A stretch of DNA of 64,000 bases from Kerstersia similis (GCF_965139615.1 NZ_CBCSIQ010000002.1:186001-250000), one strand, 5' to 3'. Positions 17,172 to 26,237 are shown, counted from the first letter of the stretch. Made by a program: numbers and translations. Notes: generated by a model not told the origin, from the letters alone.

Positions 17172-19544
17172 TTAGCTGCCTGCCTTCGCCAGCTTCTGCC
17201 ACGTATCAACCACGGTATCCGGGTTCAGCGAGATCGACAGAATGCCTTCGTCTTTCAGCCATTGGGCGAAGTCCAGGTGATCGCTGGGGCCTTGGCCGCA
17301 GATGCCGACATACTTGCCAGCCTTCAGGCAAGCCTGGATGGCGCGGCTCAGCATGAACTTGATGGCTTCATCACGCTCATCGAAGTCGGCTGCCAGCAGC
17401 TCCATACCGGAATCGCGATCCAGGCCCAGGGTCAGCTGGGTCATGTCGTTCGAACCGATCGAGAAACCATCGAAGTGTTCCAGGAACTGTTCGGCCAGGA
17501 TGGCGTTGGACGGCACTTCGCACATCATCACGACACGCAGGCCGTTTTGACCGCGCACCAGGCCGTTGTCAGCCAGCAGGCCGATGACCTTTTCCGCCTG
17601 TTTCACGGTACGCACGAACGGCACCATGATTTCGACGTTGGTCAGGCCCATTTCCTCGCGCACCTTCTTCAGGGCTTCGCATTCCATGCGGAAGCACTCG
17701 GCGAAGTCTTCGGCGATGTAGCGCGATGCGCCACGGAAGCCCAGCATGGGGTTCTCTTCCTCGGGCTCATAGCGCGAACCACCGACAAGCTTGCGATATT
17801 CGTTCGACTTGAAGTCGGACATACGCAGGATGACAGGCTTCGGATAGAAGGCGGCGCCGATGGTGGCAATACCTTCGGCCAGCTTCTCGACGAAGAAAGC
17901 GCGCGGGCTGGCGTAGCCACGAGCCGCCGATTCCACGGCCTTCTTCAGTTCGCTGTCCACATTCGGATAATCCAGCACAGCCTTCGGGTGGATACCGATA
18001 TTGTTGTTGATGATGAATTCCAGGCGGGCCAGGCCCACACCGGCATTCGGGATCTGCGCGAAATCGAAGGCCAGTTGCGGATTGCCGACGTTCATCATGA
18101 TCTTGACGTCGATTTCCGGCATGGCGCCACGGCGCACTTCCTCGACTTCGGTCTCGATCAGACCGTCATAGATGCGGCCTTCGTCGCCTTCGGCGCACGA
18201 AACCGTCACTTGCTGGCCTTCCTTCAGGACGTCGGTGGCTTCACCGCAGCCCACGACCGCCGGGATGCCCAGTTCGCGGGCAATGATGGCTGCGTGGCAG
18301 GTACGGCCGCCACGGTTGGTCACGATGGCCGATGCGCGCTTCATCACCGGTTCCCAGTTGGGATCGGTCATGTCGGTCACCAGCACATCGCCGGGCTGAA
18401 CCTTGTCCATTTCAGCGATATCAGCCACGATGCGCACGGGGCCTGCGCCGATTTTCTGTCCGATTGCACGGCCAGTAATCAGCACATCACCGGTTGCTTT
18501 CAGGCGGAAACGCTGTTGGACATCGTTTTCGCCTTGTTGCGACTTCACGGTTTCAGGACGAGCCTGGAGAATGTAGAGCTTGCCATCGACCCCATCACGG
18601 CCCCATTCGATATCCATCGGACGGGCGTAGTGTTTTTCGATGATGACGGCATAGCGCGCCAGTTCGATGACTTCTTCGTCGGTCAGCGAATAACGATTGC
18701 GCTCGGAAACCGGAACATCCACCGTGCGGACGGCGTGGCCGCCGGTACGCTCGGGGTTGAACTCCATCTTGATCAGCTTGGAGCCGATGCGGCGGCTGAT
18801 GATGGGGTACTTGTTTGCAGCCAGTGCCGGCTTGAAGACATAGAATTCGTCAGGATTGACGGCGCCCTGCACCACCGTTTCGCCCAGGCCGTAGGACGAG
18901 GTGATGAACACGACATCCTGGAAGCCCGATTCGGTGTCGATCGTGAACATCACGCCGGCGCTGCCCTTGTCGGAGCGCACCATGCGCTGCACGCCAGCCG
19001 ACAGAGCGACATCAGCGTGGGCGTAGCCCTTGTGCACGCGGTAGGAAATGGCACGATCGTTGTACAGCGATGCGAAGACGTGATGGATTTTTTCCAGCAC
19101 ATCGTCGATGCCGACCACGTTCAGATAGGTTTCCTGCTGGCCAGCGAACGAGGCGTCGGGCAGGTCTTCTGCCGTTGCCGAAGAACGCACGGCAAACGAA
19201 CCCTTGCCGTCTGCGTCCAGTTCGGCGAAGGCGGTACGGATGGCGCTTTCCAGCGCTTCAGGCAGCGGCGTGTCGATGATCCATTGGCGGATCTGCGCGC
19301 CGGCGTCTGCCAGCTCGCGCACATCTTCCGGATTCAACGTGGAAAGGCGCTCGGCGATACGGTCACCCAAGCCCGAGAGCTTGAGGAAATCGCGGAACGC
19401 TTCAGCAGTCGTGGCGAAGCCGCCGGGCACGCGCACACCTGCGCTGGCCAGCTGGCTGATCATTTCACCTAGCGATGCGTTTTTTCCTCCTACCGAGTCC
19501 ACATCCGTCATGCGGAGCTGCTCGAACGAAACGACATAAGACAT
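17172..19544 (-). CDS. ppsA: Phosphoenolpyruvate synthase
   Basis: A 790-residue gluconeogenic enzyme making PEP from pyruvate, ATP and water (AMP and phosphate released). Start preceded by AAGGTGA. The N-terminal ATP-grasp domain has SVGGKNASLGEM and FAVRSSATAEDLPDASFAGQQETYLNV; the swivelling domain carries the phosphohistidine motif TNRGGRTCHAAIIARELGIPA; the C-terminal PEP-binding TIM barrel has ARLEFIINNNIGIHP, IMVPFVRT, GLRVVMMCEVPSN and SIGSNDMTQLTLGLDRDS. Length matches E. coli PpsA (792). Divergent from ppsR, its regulator, with a structured leader at 19576-19624. Confidence 0.97.
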   Translation of the reverse strand: MSYVVSFEQLRMTDVDSVGGKNASLGEMISQLASAGVRVPGGFATTAEAFRDFLKLSGLGDRIAERLSTLNPEDVRELADAGAQIRQWIIDTPLPEALESAIRTAFAELDADGKGSFAVRSSATAEDLPDASFAGQQETYLNVVGIDDVLEKIHHVFASLYNDRAISYRVHKGYAHADVALSAGVQRMVRSDKGSAGVMFTIDTESGFQDVVFITSSYGLGETVVQGAVNPDEFYVFKPALAANKYPIISRRIGSKLIKMEFNPERTGGHAVRTVDVPVSERNRYSLTDEEVIELARYAVIIEKHYARPMDIEWGRDGVDGKLYILQARPETVKSQQGENDVQQRFRLKATGDVLITGRAIGQKIGAGPVRIVADIAEMDKVQPGDVLVTDMTDPNWEPVMKRASAIVTNRGGRTCHAAIIARELGIPAVVGCGEATDVLKEGQQVTVSCAEGDEGRIYDGLIETEVEEVRRGAMPEIDVKIMMNVGNPQLAFDFAQIPNAGVGLARLEFIINNNIGIHPKAVLDYPNVDSELKKAVESAARGYASPRAFFVEKLAEGIATIGAAFYPKPVILRMSDFKSNEYRKLVGGSRYEPEEENPMLGFRGASRYIAEDFAECFRMECEALKKVREEMGLTNVEIMVPFVRTVKQAEKVIGLLADNGLVRGQNGLRVVMMCEVPSNAILAEQFLEHFDGFSIGSNDMTQLTLGLDRDSGMELLAADFDERDEAIKFMLSRAIQACLKAGKYVGICGQGPSDHLDFAQWLKDEGILSISLNPDTVVDTWQKLAKAGS

Positions 19545-19575
19545 GAAGTCACCTTTACAATGGATAGAAAGCGAG

Positions 19576-19624
19576 TTGGGTCAGCGTACCTGCATGCGGC
19601 TTTACCGCAGATGCCCTGACCCAA
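19576..19624 (-). promoter_or_regulatory. Structured 5' leader element of ppsA
   Basis: TTGGGTCAG (19576-19584) pairs perfectly over 9 bp with CTGACCCAA (19616-19624), and inside it GCAT/ATGC and GCGG/CCGC form a second stem. In ppsA mRNA this would be a two-part hairpin ending about 31 nt before the start codon. It may be a cis-regulatory RNA, or a palindromic operator in the ppsA/ppsR promoter region; the sequence cannot tell which. Confidence 0.5.
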
Positions 19625-19711
19625 CCAGCCTGACAGGCCTGATCGTGTGACTTCTGAAGGCTCGGAATTGTACCGCCCCTGCCGCCATTTTGGCGCTTAA
19701 AACGAAAAAAT

Positions 19712-20548
19712 ATGACTAATCAACAACTTGAACGTACTGTCTTTATCGTCTCGGATGGCACCGGTATTACTGCCGACACTTTCAGCCACTCGGTTTTGTC
19801 CCAATTCGAGACCGTAAAGTTCAATAGTACGCGTATCCCGTTCATCAACACACTGGAAAAGGCGGACCAGGCGATTGCGCGTATCGAGCAATGCGTGAAT
19901 GAAAACAAGGGCTTGCAGCCCATCGTGTTCAGTACGCTGGTGGACCCTGCCATCAAGGCTCGTGTCAGCAGCGCACCTTGCGTGTTCCTGGACCTGTTCG
20001 GCGCCTTCGTGGCACCGGTGGAGCAGGCATTGGGGGTGAAATCCAGCCATTCCATCGGCCGCTCGCACATGGGTGCAACCTCCGAGCAGTATCTGCGCCG
20101 CATTAACGCGATCAACTTCAGCCTGGCGCACGACGACGGGCAGTTCGTTCATGGACTGGAACAGGCCGATGTCATCCTGGTGGGTGTTTCACGCTGTGGC
20201 AAGACGCCCACCAGCCTGTATCTGGCCATGCAATATGCCATCAAGGCTGCCAATTTCCCGCTGATTCCCGAAGATTTCGATCGCGGCCAGCTGCCTGCCA
20301 CGCTGCAGCCCTACCGCAAGAAATTGTTCGGCCTGACCATCCAGCCCGAGCGCCTGTCTGAAGTCCGCAATGAGCGCCGGCCGGGCAGCCAATATGCTTC
20401 GCTGGAGCAATGTCGTGATGAAGTGGCCGCTGCGGAACGCATGATGCGTCGCGAAGGCATCTCCTGGCTTTCCACCACGACCAAGTCGATTGAGGAAATC
20501 TCGACCACCATCATGGAAGAAGTCGGCCTCAGCGCTCGTTCCTACTAA
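19712..20548 (+). CDS. ppsR: PEP synthase regulatory protein (bifunctional kinase/pyrophosphorylase)
   Basis: A 278-residue DUF299 protein. It inactivates PEP synthase by ADP-dependent phosphorylation of a threonine next to the catalytic histidine and reactivates it by phosphate-dependent pyrophosphorolysis. Seen here: FIVSDGTGITADTFSHSVLSQF at the N-terminus, the P-loop-like GVSRCGKTPTSLYLA at about residue 152, and the ERRPGSQYASLEQCRDEV motif. Divergent from ppsA, as in related genomes. No clear Shine-Dalgarno sequence (an A-rich GAAAAAAT precedes the ATG). Confidence 0.95.
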   Translation: MTNQQLERTVFIVSDGTGITADTFSHSVLSQFETVKFNSTRIPFINTLEKADQAIARIEQCVNENKGLQPIVFSTLVDPAIKARVSSAPCVFLDLFGAFVAPVEQALGVKSSHSIGRSHMGATSEQYLRRINAINFSLAHDDGQFVHGLEQADVILVGVSRCGKTPTSLYLAMQYAIKAANFPLIPEDFDRGQLPATLQPYRKKLFGLTIQPERLSEVRNERRPGSQYASLEQCRDEVAAAERMMRREGISWLSTTTKSIEEISTTIMEEVGLSARSY

Positions 20549-20552
20549 GCAT

Positions 20553-20594
20553 GAAAAAACCCCAAAGGCCGGACTGACGTCCAGCTTTTGGGGT
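20553..20594 (-). terminator. Terminator hairpin (element B) downstream of the secreted unknown gene at 20615
   Basis: ACCCCAAA (20559-20566) pairs with TTTGGGGT (20587-20594), with inner stem GGAC/GTCC around TGAC. The minus strand continues with a run of six T, so it ends the gene that stops at 20615; it may also stop ppsR (stop at 20548). It is similar to element A near 17030. Confidence 0.75.
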
Positions 20595-20614
20595 GCGGTT
20601 CCGTGAGCCGGTTT

Positions 20615-21079
20615 TTATTCGCACATGTCTTGGGGCCCGACGACCGTCGGGCTGCCAGCGCTGAAATTCCTGCCAGTCCATGTCAGGGAGTTGTGCAGGC
20701 AGTCGTCCCCTTCTATCCATTTCATGGATACGTCGTTGCTTTTGACACTGTAATTTAACTGCAACGAATAATAATTTTCGCCGCCATAAGGGAACCCGAA
20801 TACCTGGCCAGTGGCGACATCACCAACGAATGCAAATCGGCAGCTGGTGCCGCAGCCGATTTCCACGATGGCATAGTGGCCCGCAAAATTGGGGCCGCTC
20901 CGCATTTCATTGGTGATGCGAGTGCGGTAATTCGCATAATCGCGATCCCGCCCAGCAAAATCCGGCAGCCGGATGGGGCCTTGATACACACGATCCATGG
21001 GCGGAGGATCTGCCGCAACTGCGGGTGCACCCAAGCCCAGCGACACCCACATCATGACTACTGCTACGGGTTTTTTCAA
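20615..21079 (-). CDS. Secreted protein of unknown function, TTG start
   Basis: A 154-residue protein with a clear signal peptide (MKKPVAVVMMWVSLGLGAPAVA, cut before ADPP). The start is a TTG at 21079, chosen because AAAGGTGAT lies just upstream and because the in-frame ATG codons eight residues later would remove the basic n-region. The mature part has the conserved-looking stretch RSGPNFAGHYAIVEIGCGTSCRFAFVGDVATGQVFGFPYGG with two close cysteines, and two more cysteines near the end (DDCLHN, DMCE), so two disulfides are plausible. I recall similar short secreted hypothetical proteins in proteobacteria but know no function. Confidence 0.75.
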   Translation of the reverse strand: MKKPVAVVMMWVSLGLGAPAVAADPPPMDRVYQGPIRLPDFAGRDRDYANYRTRITNEMRSGPNFAGHYAIVEIGCGTSCRFAFVGDVATGQVFGFPYGGENYYSLQLNYSVKSNDVSMKWIEGDDCLHNSLTWTGRNFSAGSPTVVGPQDMCE

Positions 21080-21154
21080 GTTATCACCTTTGGAGATGCG
21101 TTAGCCGCACCCTGCCTGCTGCCCGCAAAGACGCAGCCCAGGCAAGACGGCACA

Positions 21155-21934
21155 TCAGGCAGACCGGAAACGGCGCCGCTGTTCGAACAGGCAGATCGCC
21201 GCAGCCGCCGCAACATTCAGGGATTCTACGGCTGGCGTATGCGCAATACGCACGCGTTTATCTGCCAGCTGCAACAGTTCTTCACTGACGCCTCGGCCTT
21301 CATGACCGAACAGCCAGACGCACGCCTGCGGCAATTCGGTGTCGAACAGGTCCTCCGAGCCATCCAGCGCCGTCGCCAGCAAGGGAATGCGCAGGGCCGG
21401 CCGCAAGGCCGCCAAATCGGCCCTTTCAACAATCTGCAAGGAGAAATGGGCGCCCTGGGCACTGCGCAACACCTTGGGTGACCAGGCATGGGCGCAGCCG
21501 TTGGAGAGGATGACCTGCTGCAAGCCGGCGGCCGCTGCCAGGCGCAGCAAGGTGCCCACGTTGCCAGGGTCTTGCACCCGATCCAGCCAGAGTGCCGGTA
21601 CGTCCCCACGGGGGCTGGGCACCGCTGGCGGCTCGACCACGAACATGACGCCCTGGCCATGTTCGGCGTCCTCCAGCGCATCCATCATGCCGGATGCCAG
21701 CGCAATACGCGCCGCCGGTGCCAGGCTGCGCACGGCATCGGCCAGCGCCGCCAGTTCCGGACGCGACAGGCGGGCTTCATCAAACACCGCGATGGCCGGC
21801 AAACCGTAGCTATCCAGCCAGGCCTGACAGAGATGCGGGCCTTCGATCAGCAGCTGCCCGCTTTTGCGGTGGCCGCCAGCCAGGGCGCGCAATTGACGGT
21901 ACAGCGGATTATCCCGCGAGGCGATGTGCTTCAT
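21155..21934 (-). CDS. TrmH/SpoU-family RNA 2'-O-methyltransferase
   Basis: About 259 residues from the ATG at 21934 (MKHIASRDNP). N-terminal L30e-like substrate domain (HRKSGQLLIEGPHLCQAWL) and a C-terminal SPOUT domain with the three family motifs: LDRVQDPGNVGTLLRLA, VWLFGHEGRGVS and VRIAHTPAVESLNVAAAAAICLFE, which form the knot that binds S-adenosylmethionine. Target is likely a 23S rRNA ribose (RlmB/TsnR type), not certain. Last gene of the lpx-rnhB cluster. Confidence 0.9.
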   Translation of the reverse strand: MKHIASRDNPLYRQLRALAGGHRKSGQLLIEGPHLCQAWLDSYGLPAIAVFDEARLSRPELAALADAVRSLAPAARIALASGMMDALEDAEHGQGVMFVVEPPAVPSPRGDVPALWLDRVQDPGNVGTLLRLAAAAGLQQVILSNGCAHAWSPKVLRSAQGAHFSLQIVERADLAALRPALRIPLLATALDGSEDLFDTELPQACVWLFGHEGRGVSEELLQLADKRVRIAHTPAVESLNVAAAAAICLFEQRRRFRSA

Positions 21935-21988
21935 GTTATGCAAATTCTATTCCGATGCTGCGCCGTGCAAGGCCCTGCCGGGCCAGGC

Positions 21989-22597
21989 TCAGGATTCGAG
22001 GCTCTTGCGTACCGGCGCAAAGCTACGGCGGTGTTCCGGGCATGGGCCGTGCGTACGCAGAGCTGCCAGGTGTAGCGCCGTTCCATAGCCTTTGTGCTGG
22101 TCGAAGCCGTACTGGGGATAGCGCTCGTGCAGGCTGAGCAGCTCGGCATCACGCGCGGTCTTGGCCAGGATGGATGCAGCCGAAATGGCAGGCTCTGTGG
22201 CATCGCCCTTCACAATGGCGCTAGCATGACAAGGCAGTCCGGCAGGCACACGGTTGCCATCAATCAGCGCAAGCTCGGGCCTGACACCCAGCCCTTCAAC
22301 GGCGCGCCGCATGGCCAACATGGTGGCATGCAGGATATTCAGATCGTCGATTTCCGCGACCGAAGCACTGGCGATATGCCAGGCCAGAGCCTGCTCGCGG
22401 ATCTGCAAGGCCAGCTTGTCACGCTGTTTGGCAGATAAGGCCTTGGAGTCAGCCAGACCGACGATCGTATGCTGCTCAGGCAGAATGACCGCCGCTGCAT
22501 ACACAGCGCCGGCCAAGGGCCCCCTGCCCGCCTCGTCCACGCCAGCCACTTCCGTCACTGCCGGCGCAGCGGCAGCGAACAAATCAGCTTGCCCCAT
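21989..22597 (-). CDS. rnhB: Ribonuclease HII
   Basis: About 202 residues from the ATG at 22597 (MGQADLFAAA). Removes ribonucleotides from DNA:RNA hybrids. The active-site signature GVDEAGRGPLAGAVYAAAV gives the first Asp-Glu pair; further residues are in LNILHATMLAM, ALIDGNRVP and IVKGDATEPAISAASILAKTARD. The start overlaps the end of lpxB by 14 bp, the classical lpxB-rnhB coupling. Confidence 0.96.
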   Translation of the reverse strand: MGQADLFAAAAPAVTEVAGVDEAGRGPLAGAVYAAAVILPEQHTIVGLADSKALSAKQRDKLALQIREQALAWHIASASVAEIDDLNILHATMLAMRRAVEGLGVRPELALIDGNRVPAGLPCHASAIVKGDATEPAISAASILAKTARDAELLSLHERYPQYGFDQHKGYGTALHLAALRTHGPCPEHRRSFAPVRKSLES

Positions 22598-23819
22598 GCT
22601 CTGCCGTCTCCAGTATGGCATCAGCCGCCAGGCGTGCCGTATCTTGCCGCAAAACACTGTGCAGCTCGCTAAAGCGCGCTTCGATGCGCGCAGTCCCTGC
22701 CGCATCATCCCATTGGAAACGAACCGCTTGCGCCAGCTTTTCGGGCGTGGCGTCATCCTGCAGCAGTTCTGGCACGGCAAAGTCGCGCAACAATACATTG
22801 GGCAAACCCACCCAAGGTACATAAGGACGCTGTTGCCCGGATTTCCAGGACATCAGGCGCCGCATCCAGGGCGAGAGGACATAGGAAATCACCATGGGAC
22901 GCTTGAACAAGGCGGTTTCCAGCGTAGCCGTACCACTGGTGACCAGGGCCGTGTCGCAGGCTTCCATGACATGCCAGGCCACGGGCCAGCTGTCACTGTC
23001 CTGCCCGCTGGGTGCCACATCTTCCTGTGTAATGCAGCGCAATCCGGGTACGGGATACTGCTGCAGCACCGCCTCGAATTGGGCCTTGCGTTCGGCGTTG
23101 ACCATGGGCACCAGGCACACCAGGCCGGGTTCATCACGGCACAGGCGCTGTGCCGCCTGCAGGAAACGCGGGGCCATCAGTTCGATTTCAGAACGACGGC
23201 TGCCTGGAAGGATCGCCAGGATGCGTTCGTTCCCGGACAGCCCCAGACGTTGGCGCGCGGCAGCGCGATCCGGCTGCATGGGAATATTGCTGGCCAAGGG
23301 ATGACCGACATAGGTCACCGGCACGCCTTCCTTGCGGTAAAGCTCCTCTTCAAAAGGGAACAATACCAGCATGTGCGAGACGGCTTCACGAATTTTGTGG
23401 ATGCGTTCATAGCGCCAGGCCCAGATGGACGGGCCGACGAAATGCACGGTAGGAATACCAGCCTGTCGCAAGGCCAGTTCCAGTTTGAGATTGAAATCCG
23501 GCGCATCAATGCCGACGAATACGCCTGGCGGTTGCGCCAGCCAACGCCGCTTGACGTCACCGTAGGTGCGCAGCAGCGAGGGCAGACGCTTGAGCGCATC
23601 GACATAGCCAAAGACGGTCAGCGCATGCATGGGATGCCAGATCTCTTGTCCCTGGGCTTGCAGCCTCGGGCCGCCGATCCCCTGGCAACGCAGATTGGGC
23701 ACCTGGTGCTGCAAGCCGGCCAGGACACGGGCAGCGATCAGATCGCCAGAGGGTTCGCCTGCCACCATGCCGATGACTGGCGCGCCTTCGTCCCTGGCCA
23801 AGCCGACACCTGACATCAT
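22584..23819 (-). CDS. lpxB: Lipid-A-disaccharide synthase
   Basis: A 411-residue peripheral-membrane GT-B glycosyltransferase (family GT19) that joins UDP-diacylglucosamine with lipid X. Motifs: IGMVAGEPSGDLIAARVL at the N-terminus, VFVGIDAPDFNLKLE, VGPSIWAWRYERI, YVGHPLA, LAILPGSRRSEI and TSGTATLETALF. Slightly longer than the E. coli enzyme at the C-terminus. Its ATG overlaps the lpxA stop (ATGA). Confidence 0.96.
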   Translation of the reverse strand: MMSGVGLARDEGAPVIGMVAGEPSGDLIAARVLAGLQHQVPNLRCQGIGGPRLQAQGQEIWHPMHALTVFGYVDALKRLPSLLRTYGDVKRRWLAQPPGVFVGIDAPDFNLKLELALRQAGIPTVHFVGPSIWAWRYERIHKIREAVSHMLVLFPFEEELYRKEGVPVTYVGHPLASNIPMQPDRAAARQRLGLSGNERILAILPGSRRSEIELMAPRFLQAAQRLCRDEPGLVCLVPMVNAERKAQFEAVLQQYPVPGLRCITQEDVAPSGQDSDSWPVAWHVMEACDTALVTSGTATLETALFKRPMVISYVLSPWMRRLMSWKSGQQRPYVPWVGLPNVLLRDFAVPELLQDDATPEKLAQAVRFQWDDAAGTARIEARFSELHSVLRQDTARLAADAILETAEHGAS

Positions 23820-24610
23820 GGGCGGATGACCCCGCGCGTGGCGTCCGTGAGGAAGTCCTGCATGACGGCAATCGCTGCTGTCGCGGCCGGACGTTCTGCG
23901 GCCAGATTGGCCAGCGCTTCTAGCGCCTGATCCAGTTTCAGGCCGCGGCGATAGACCAGCTTATAGGCTTCCCGAAGCGCGGAAATGGATTCGGCGTCAA
24001 AGCCGCGGCGACGCAGCCCTTCTGTATTCACACCATGGGGCTTGCACGGATTACCGGCAGCCAGGACATAGGGCGGCGCATCCTGCATCAAGGAGCTATT
24101 GCCGCCGATCATGGCATGGGCACCGATTTTGCTGAACTGGTGCACGCCGGTCAGGCCGCCCAGAATGGCCCAATCACCGATATGGACATGCCCGCCCAAC
24201 TGCACACCATTGGCGAGAATGGTGTGGTTGCCAATGACGCAATCATGGGCAACGTGGACATAAGCCATGATCCAGTTGTCGCTGCCGATGCGGGTAACGC
24301 CGTTATCCTGAACCGTGCCGGTATTGAAGGTCACATACTCGCGTACCGTATTGCCATCACCGATTTCCAGGCGGGTCGGTTCATTGGCATACTTTTTGTC
24401 CTGCGGCTCGCCGCCGATGGAGCAAAAACGGTAGAAGCGATTATTGCGGCCAATGGTAGTCAATCCATCCACGATGCAATGCGGGCCGATCGACGTTCCT
24501 TCCCCGATGCGGACATTGGGGCCGATGATGCTGAAAGCACCGATGCTGACACCGTCAGCAAGCTCCGCGCGGCTATCAACCTGCGCGGTGGGATGGATTT
24601 CTACGCTCAT
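23816..24610 (-). CDS. lpxA: UDP-N-acetylglucosamine acyltransferase
   Basis: A 264-residue left-handed beta-helix of hexapeptide repeats, first enzyme of lipid A synthesis. The catalytic base is His122 in YVHVAHDCVIGNH; GGEPQDKKY and VHQFSKIGAHAMIGG follow the family pattern. The C-terminal helical part runs from RRRGFDAESISALREAYK. Only 2 bp from fabZ upstream and overlapping lpxB downstream. Confidence 0.97.
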   Translation of the reverse strand: MSVEIHPTAQVDSRAELADGVSIGAFSIIGPNVRIGEGTSIGPHCIVDGLTTIGRNNRFYRFCSIGGEPQDKKYANEPTRLEIGDGNTVREYVTFNTGTVQDNGVTRIGSDNWIMAYVHVAHDCVIGNHTILANGVQLGGHVHIGDWAILGGLTGVHQFSKIGAHAMIGGNSSLMQDAPPYVLAAGNPCKPHGVNTEGLRRRGFDAESISALREAYKLVYRRGLKLDQALEALANLAAERPAATAAIAVMQDFLTDATRGVIRP

Positions 24611-24612
24611 GT

Positions 24613-25074
24613 TCAGCTATTCCGTTGACGAATGGCGCACATGAATTCAGCTTCGGCGGCCACCTGACCGTCAACCAGGCTGCGCCCCTTGTATTTACAG
24701 ATGACACGGCTCAAACGCACGGCTTCGACTTCGATGCGCAGCTGGTCACCCGGCACAACCGGACGGCGGAAGCGGGCGTTGTCGATACCCACGTAGTAAT
24801 AAACATTGCCATTGCTGGCACCAATGCCTGAATCGTCGCCCGAGTCGTTGGAGAACGAAAACAGCGCAGCTGCCTGCGCCATGGCTTCGAGGATCAGAAC
24901 GCCAGGCATGACCGGCAGATCAGGGAAGTGCCCGGTAAAGAACGGCTCGTTGATGCTGACATTTTTGATCGCAACGATGGACTTGCCCGGCGTCATTTCG
25001 ATCACGCGATCAATCAGCAGCATGGGATAACGATGCGGCAGCCGATCTAGAATTCCCTTGATATCCAATTCCAT
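24613..25074 (-). CDS. fabZ: 3-hydroxyacyl-ACP dehydratase FabZ
   Basis: A 153-residue hot-dog fold enzyme of fatty-acid elongation; start at MELDIKGILDRLPHRYPMLL. Catalytic His lies in FFTGHFPDLPVMPGVL and Glu in LILEAMAQ. Position between lpxD and lpxA is conserved because both use the same hydroxyacyl-ACP pool, which links fatty acid and lipid A flux. Confidence 0.97.
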   Translation of the reverse strand: MELDIKGILDRLPHRYPMLLIDRVIEMTPGKSIVAIKNVSINEPFFTGHFPDLPVMPGVLILEAMAQAAALFSFSNDSGDDSGIGASNGNVYYYVGIDNARFRRPVVPGDQLRIEVEAVRLSRVICKYKGRSLVDGQVAAEAEFMCAIRQRNS

Positions 25075-25151
25075 AAATACAGTACCTAAGTCATGACGGT
25101 AGCCGGTCAACAGAACGGTTCTGCGTACTGTCGCCGGCACCAGTTTGGCGG

Positions 25152-26228
25152 TTAATCTTTTTCTAGTGCCCGTACGCGGCGGCGCAAGGAGCCCAATTGC
25201 TGAATGACGGCGGCATTGCGCTGCCACTCGCCATGTTCGGCATAGGGATACACGCCGGTATAGCGGCCAGGCTTGTTGATGCTGGAGGTCACGGCCGTGC
25301 CGCCGGAAACATGCACATCGTCGCCCAGCACCAGGTGCCCGGAAATCATCGAGGCCCCGCCGATCGTGCAGCGCGCACCGATATGAGTCGAGCCGGCAAT
25401 GCCAACGCAGGCAGCAATCGCTGTATGCGGGCCGATTTGGACGTTATGCGCAACCATGATCTGGTTATCCAGCTTGACGCCATCGGCAATGATGGTGTCG
25501 TCCAGTGCGCCACGATCAATCGTGGTATTGGCGCCGATTTCGACATCATTGCCGATGCTCACGCCACCGAACTGGGGAATCTTGCTCCAGCCGCCACGAG
25601 TGGGGTCAGGCGCGAAACCAAAACCATCTGCCCCCAGCACGGCACCGCTATGCACGATGGCTCGAGCGCCCAGGCGAACATCGCTGTAAAGCACGACACG
25701 CGGGTGCAGCAGGGAGTCTTCCCCGACGACGCTGCGGGCACCGATCACCGTACCGGCCCCGATCACGCTGCCGCGCCTAACGACAGCACCGCTTTCCACC
25801 ACGCAGAATGGACCGAGTTCAACATCGGCTTCAATGAGTGCGTCGTTTGCCACGACCGCGCTCGGGTGGACACGGGGGGTCAGGCCCGAGCGGCGCGCCT
25901 GGGCGAACCACTGCGCCACTCGCGCATACAGCAGGTACGGCTGTTCGCAAATGACGCGGGCAAACGCGACGCTATCGGGCAGGCTGGCGGCAGCCGCAGC
26001 GGGCAGGATGACTGCCCCTGCCCTGCTGTGCGCCAACTGATCCAGGTAGCGGTGATTGGATAGGAAGGAAAGTTCGTTGGCGCCGGCATGGGTCAGCGGC
26101 GCCAAACCGGCAATACGGGGCTCGCCCGCACTGCCGGCTTCCAGGCGCCAGGGCAAGCCGTGCGCGTCAACTTCCGCAAACAATGCGGACAGGGACGGTG
26201 CCCTGGCGTCATCCAGCAACAAAGGCAT
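25152..26228 (-). CDS. lpxD: UDP-3-O-(3-hydroxyacyl)glucosamine N-acyltransferase
   Basis: A 358-residue enzyme adding the second (N-linked) acyl chain in lipid A synthesis. N-terminal uridine-binding domain, then about 20 hexapeptide turns, with the catalytic His in IMVAHNVQIG and the GADGFGFAPD stretch that is diagnostic for LpxD; a C-terminal helix ends RRRVRALEKD. 9 bp from skp. Confidence 0.97.
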   Translation of the reverse strand: MPLLLDDARAPSLSALFAEVDAHGLPWRLEAGSAGEPRIAGLAPLTHAGANELSFLSNHRYLDQLAHSRAGAVILPAAAAASLPDSVAFARVICEQPYLLYARVAQWFAQARRSGLTPRVHPSAVVANDALIEADVELGPFCVVESGAVVRRGSVIGAGTVIGARSVVGEDSLLHPRVVLYSDVRLGARAIVHSGAVLGADGFGFAPDPTRGGWSKIPQFGGVSIGNDVEIGANTTIDRGALDDTIIADGVKLDNQIMVAHNVQIGPHTAIAACVGIAGSTHIGARCTIGGASMISGHLVLGDDVHVSGGTAVTSSINKPGRYTGVYPYAEHGEWQRNAAVIQQLGSLRRRVRALEKD

Positions 26229-26237
26229 GGGGCAACC

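Noticed and set aside
17136..19472. 778-codon open frame on the plus strand opposite ppsA
   Set aside because: It is the antisense shadow of ppsA, which has complete family motifs. The His/Gln-rich translation has no domain and no ribosome site.
22254..23813. 519-codon open frame opposite lpxB and rnhB
   Set aside because: Spans two well-recognised minus-strand genes and their overlap; no own motif.
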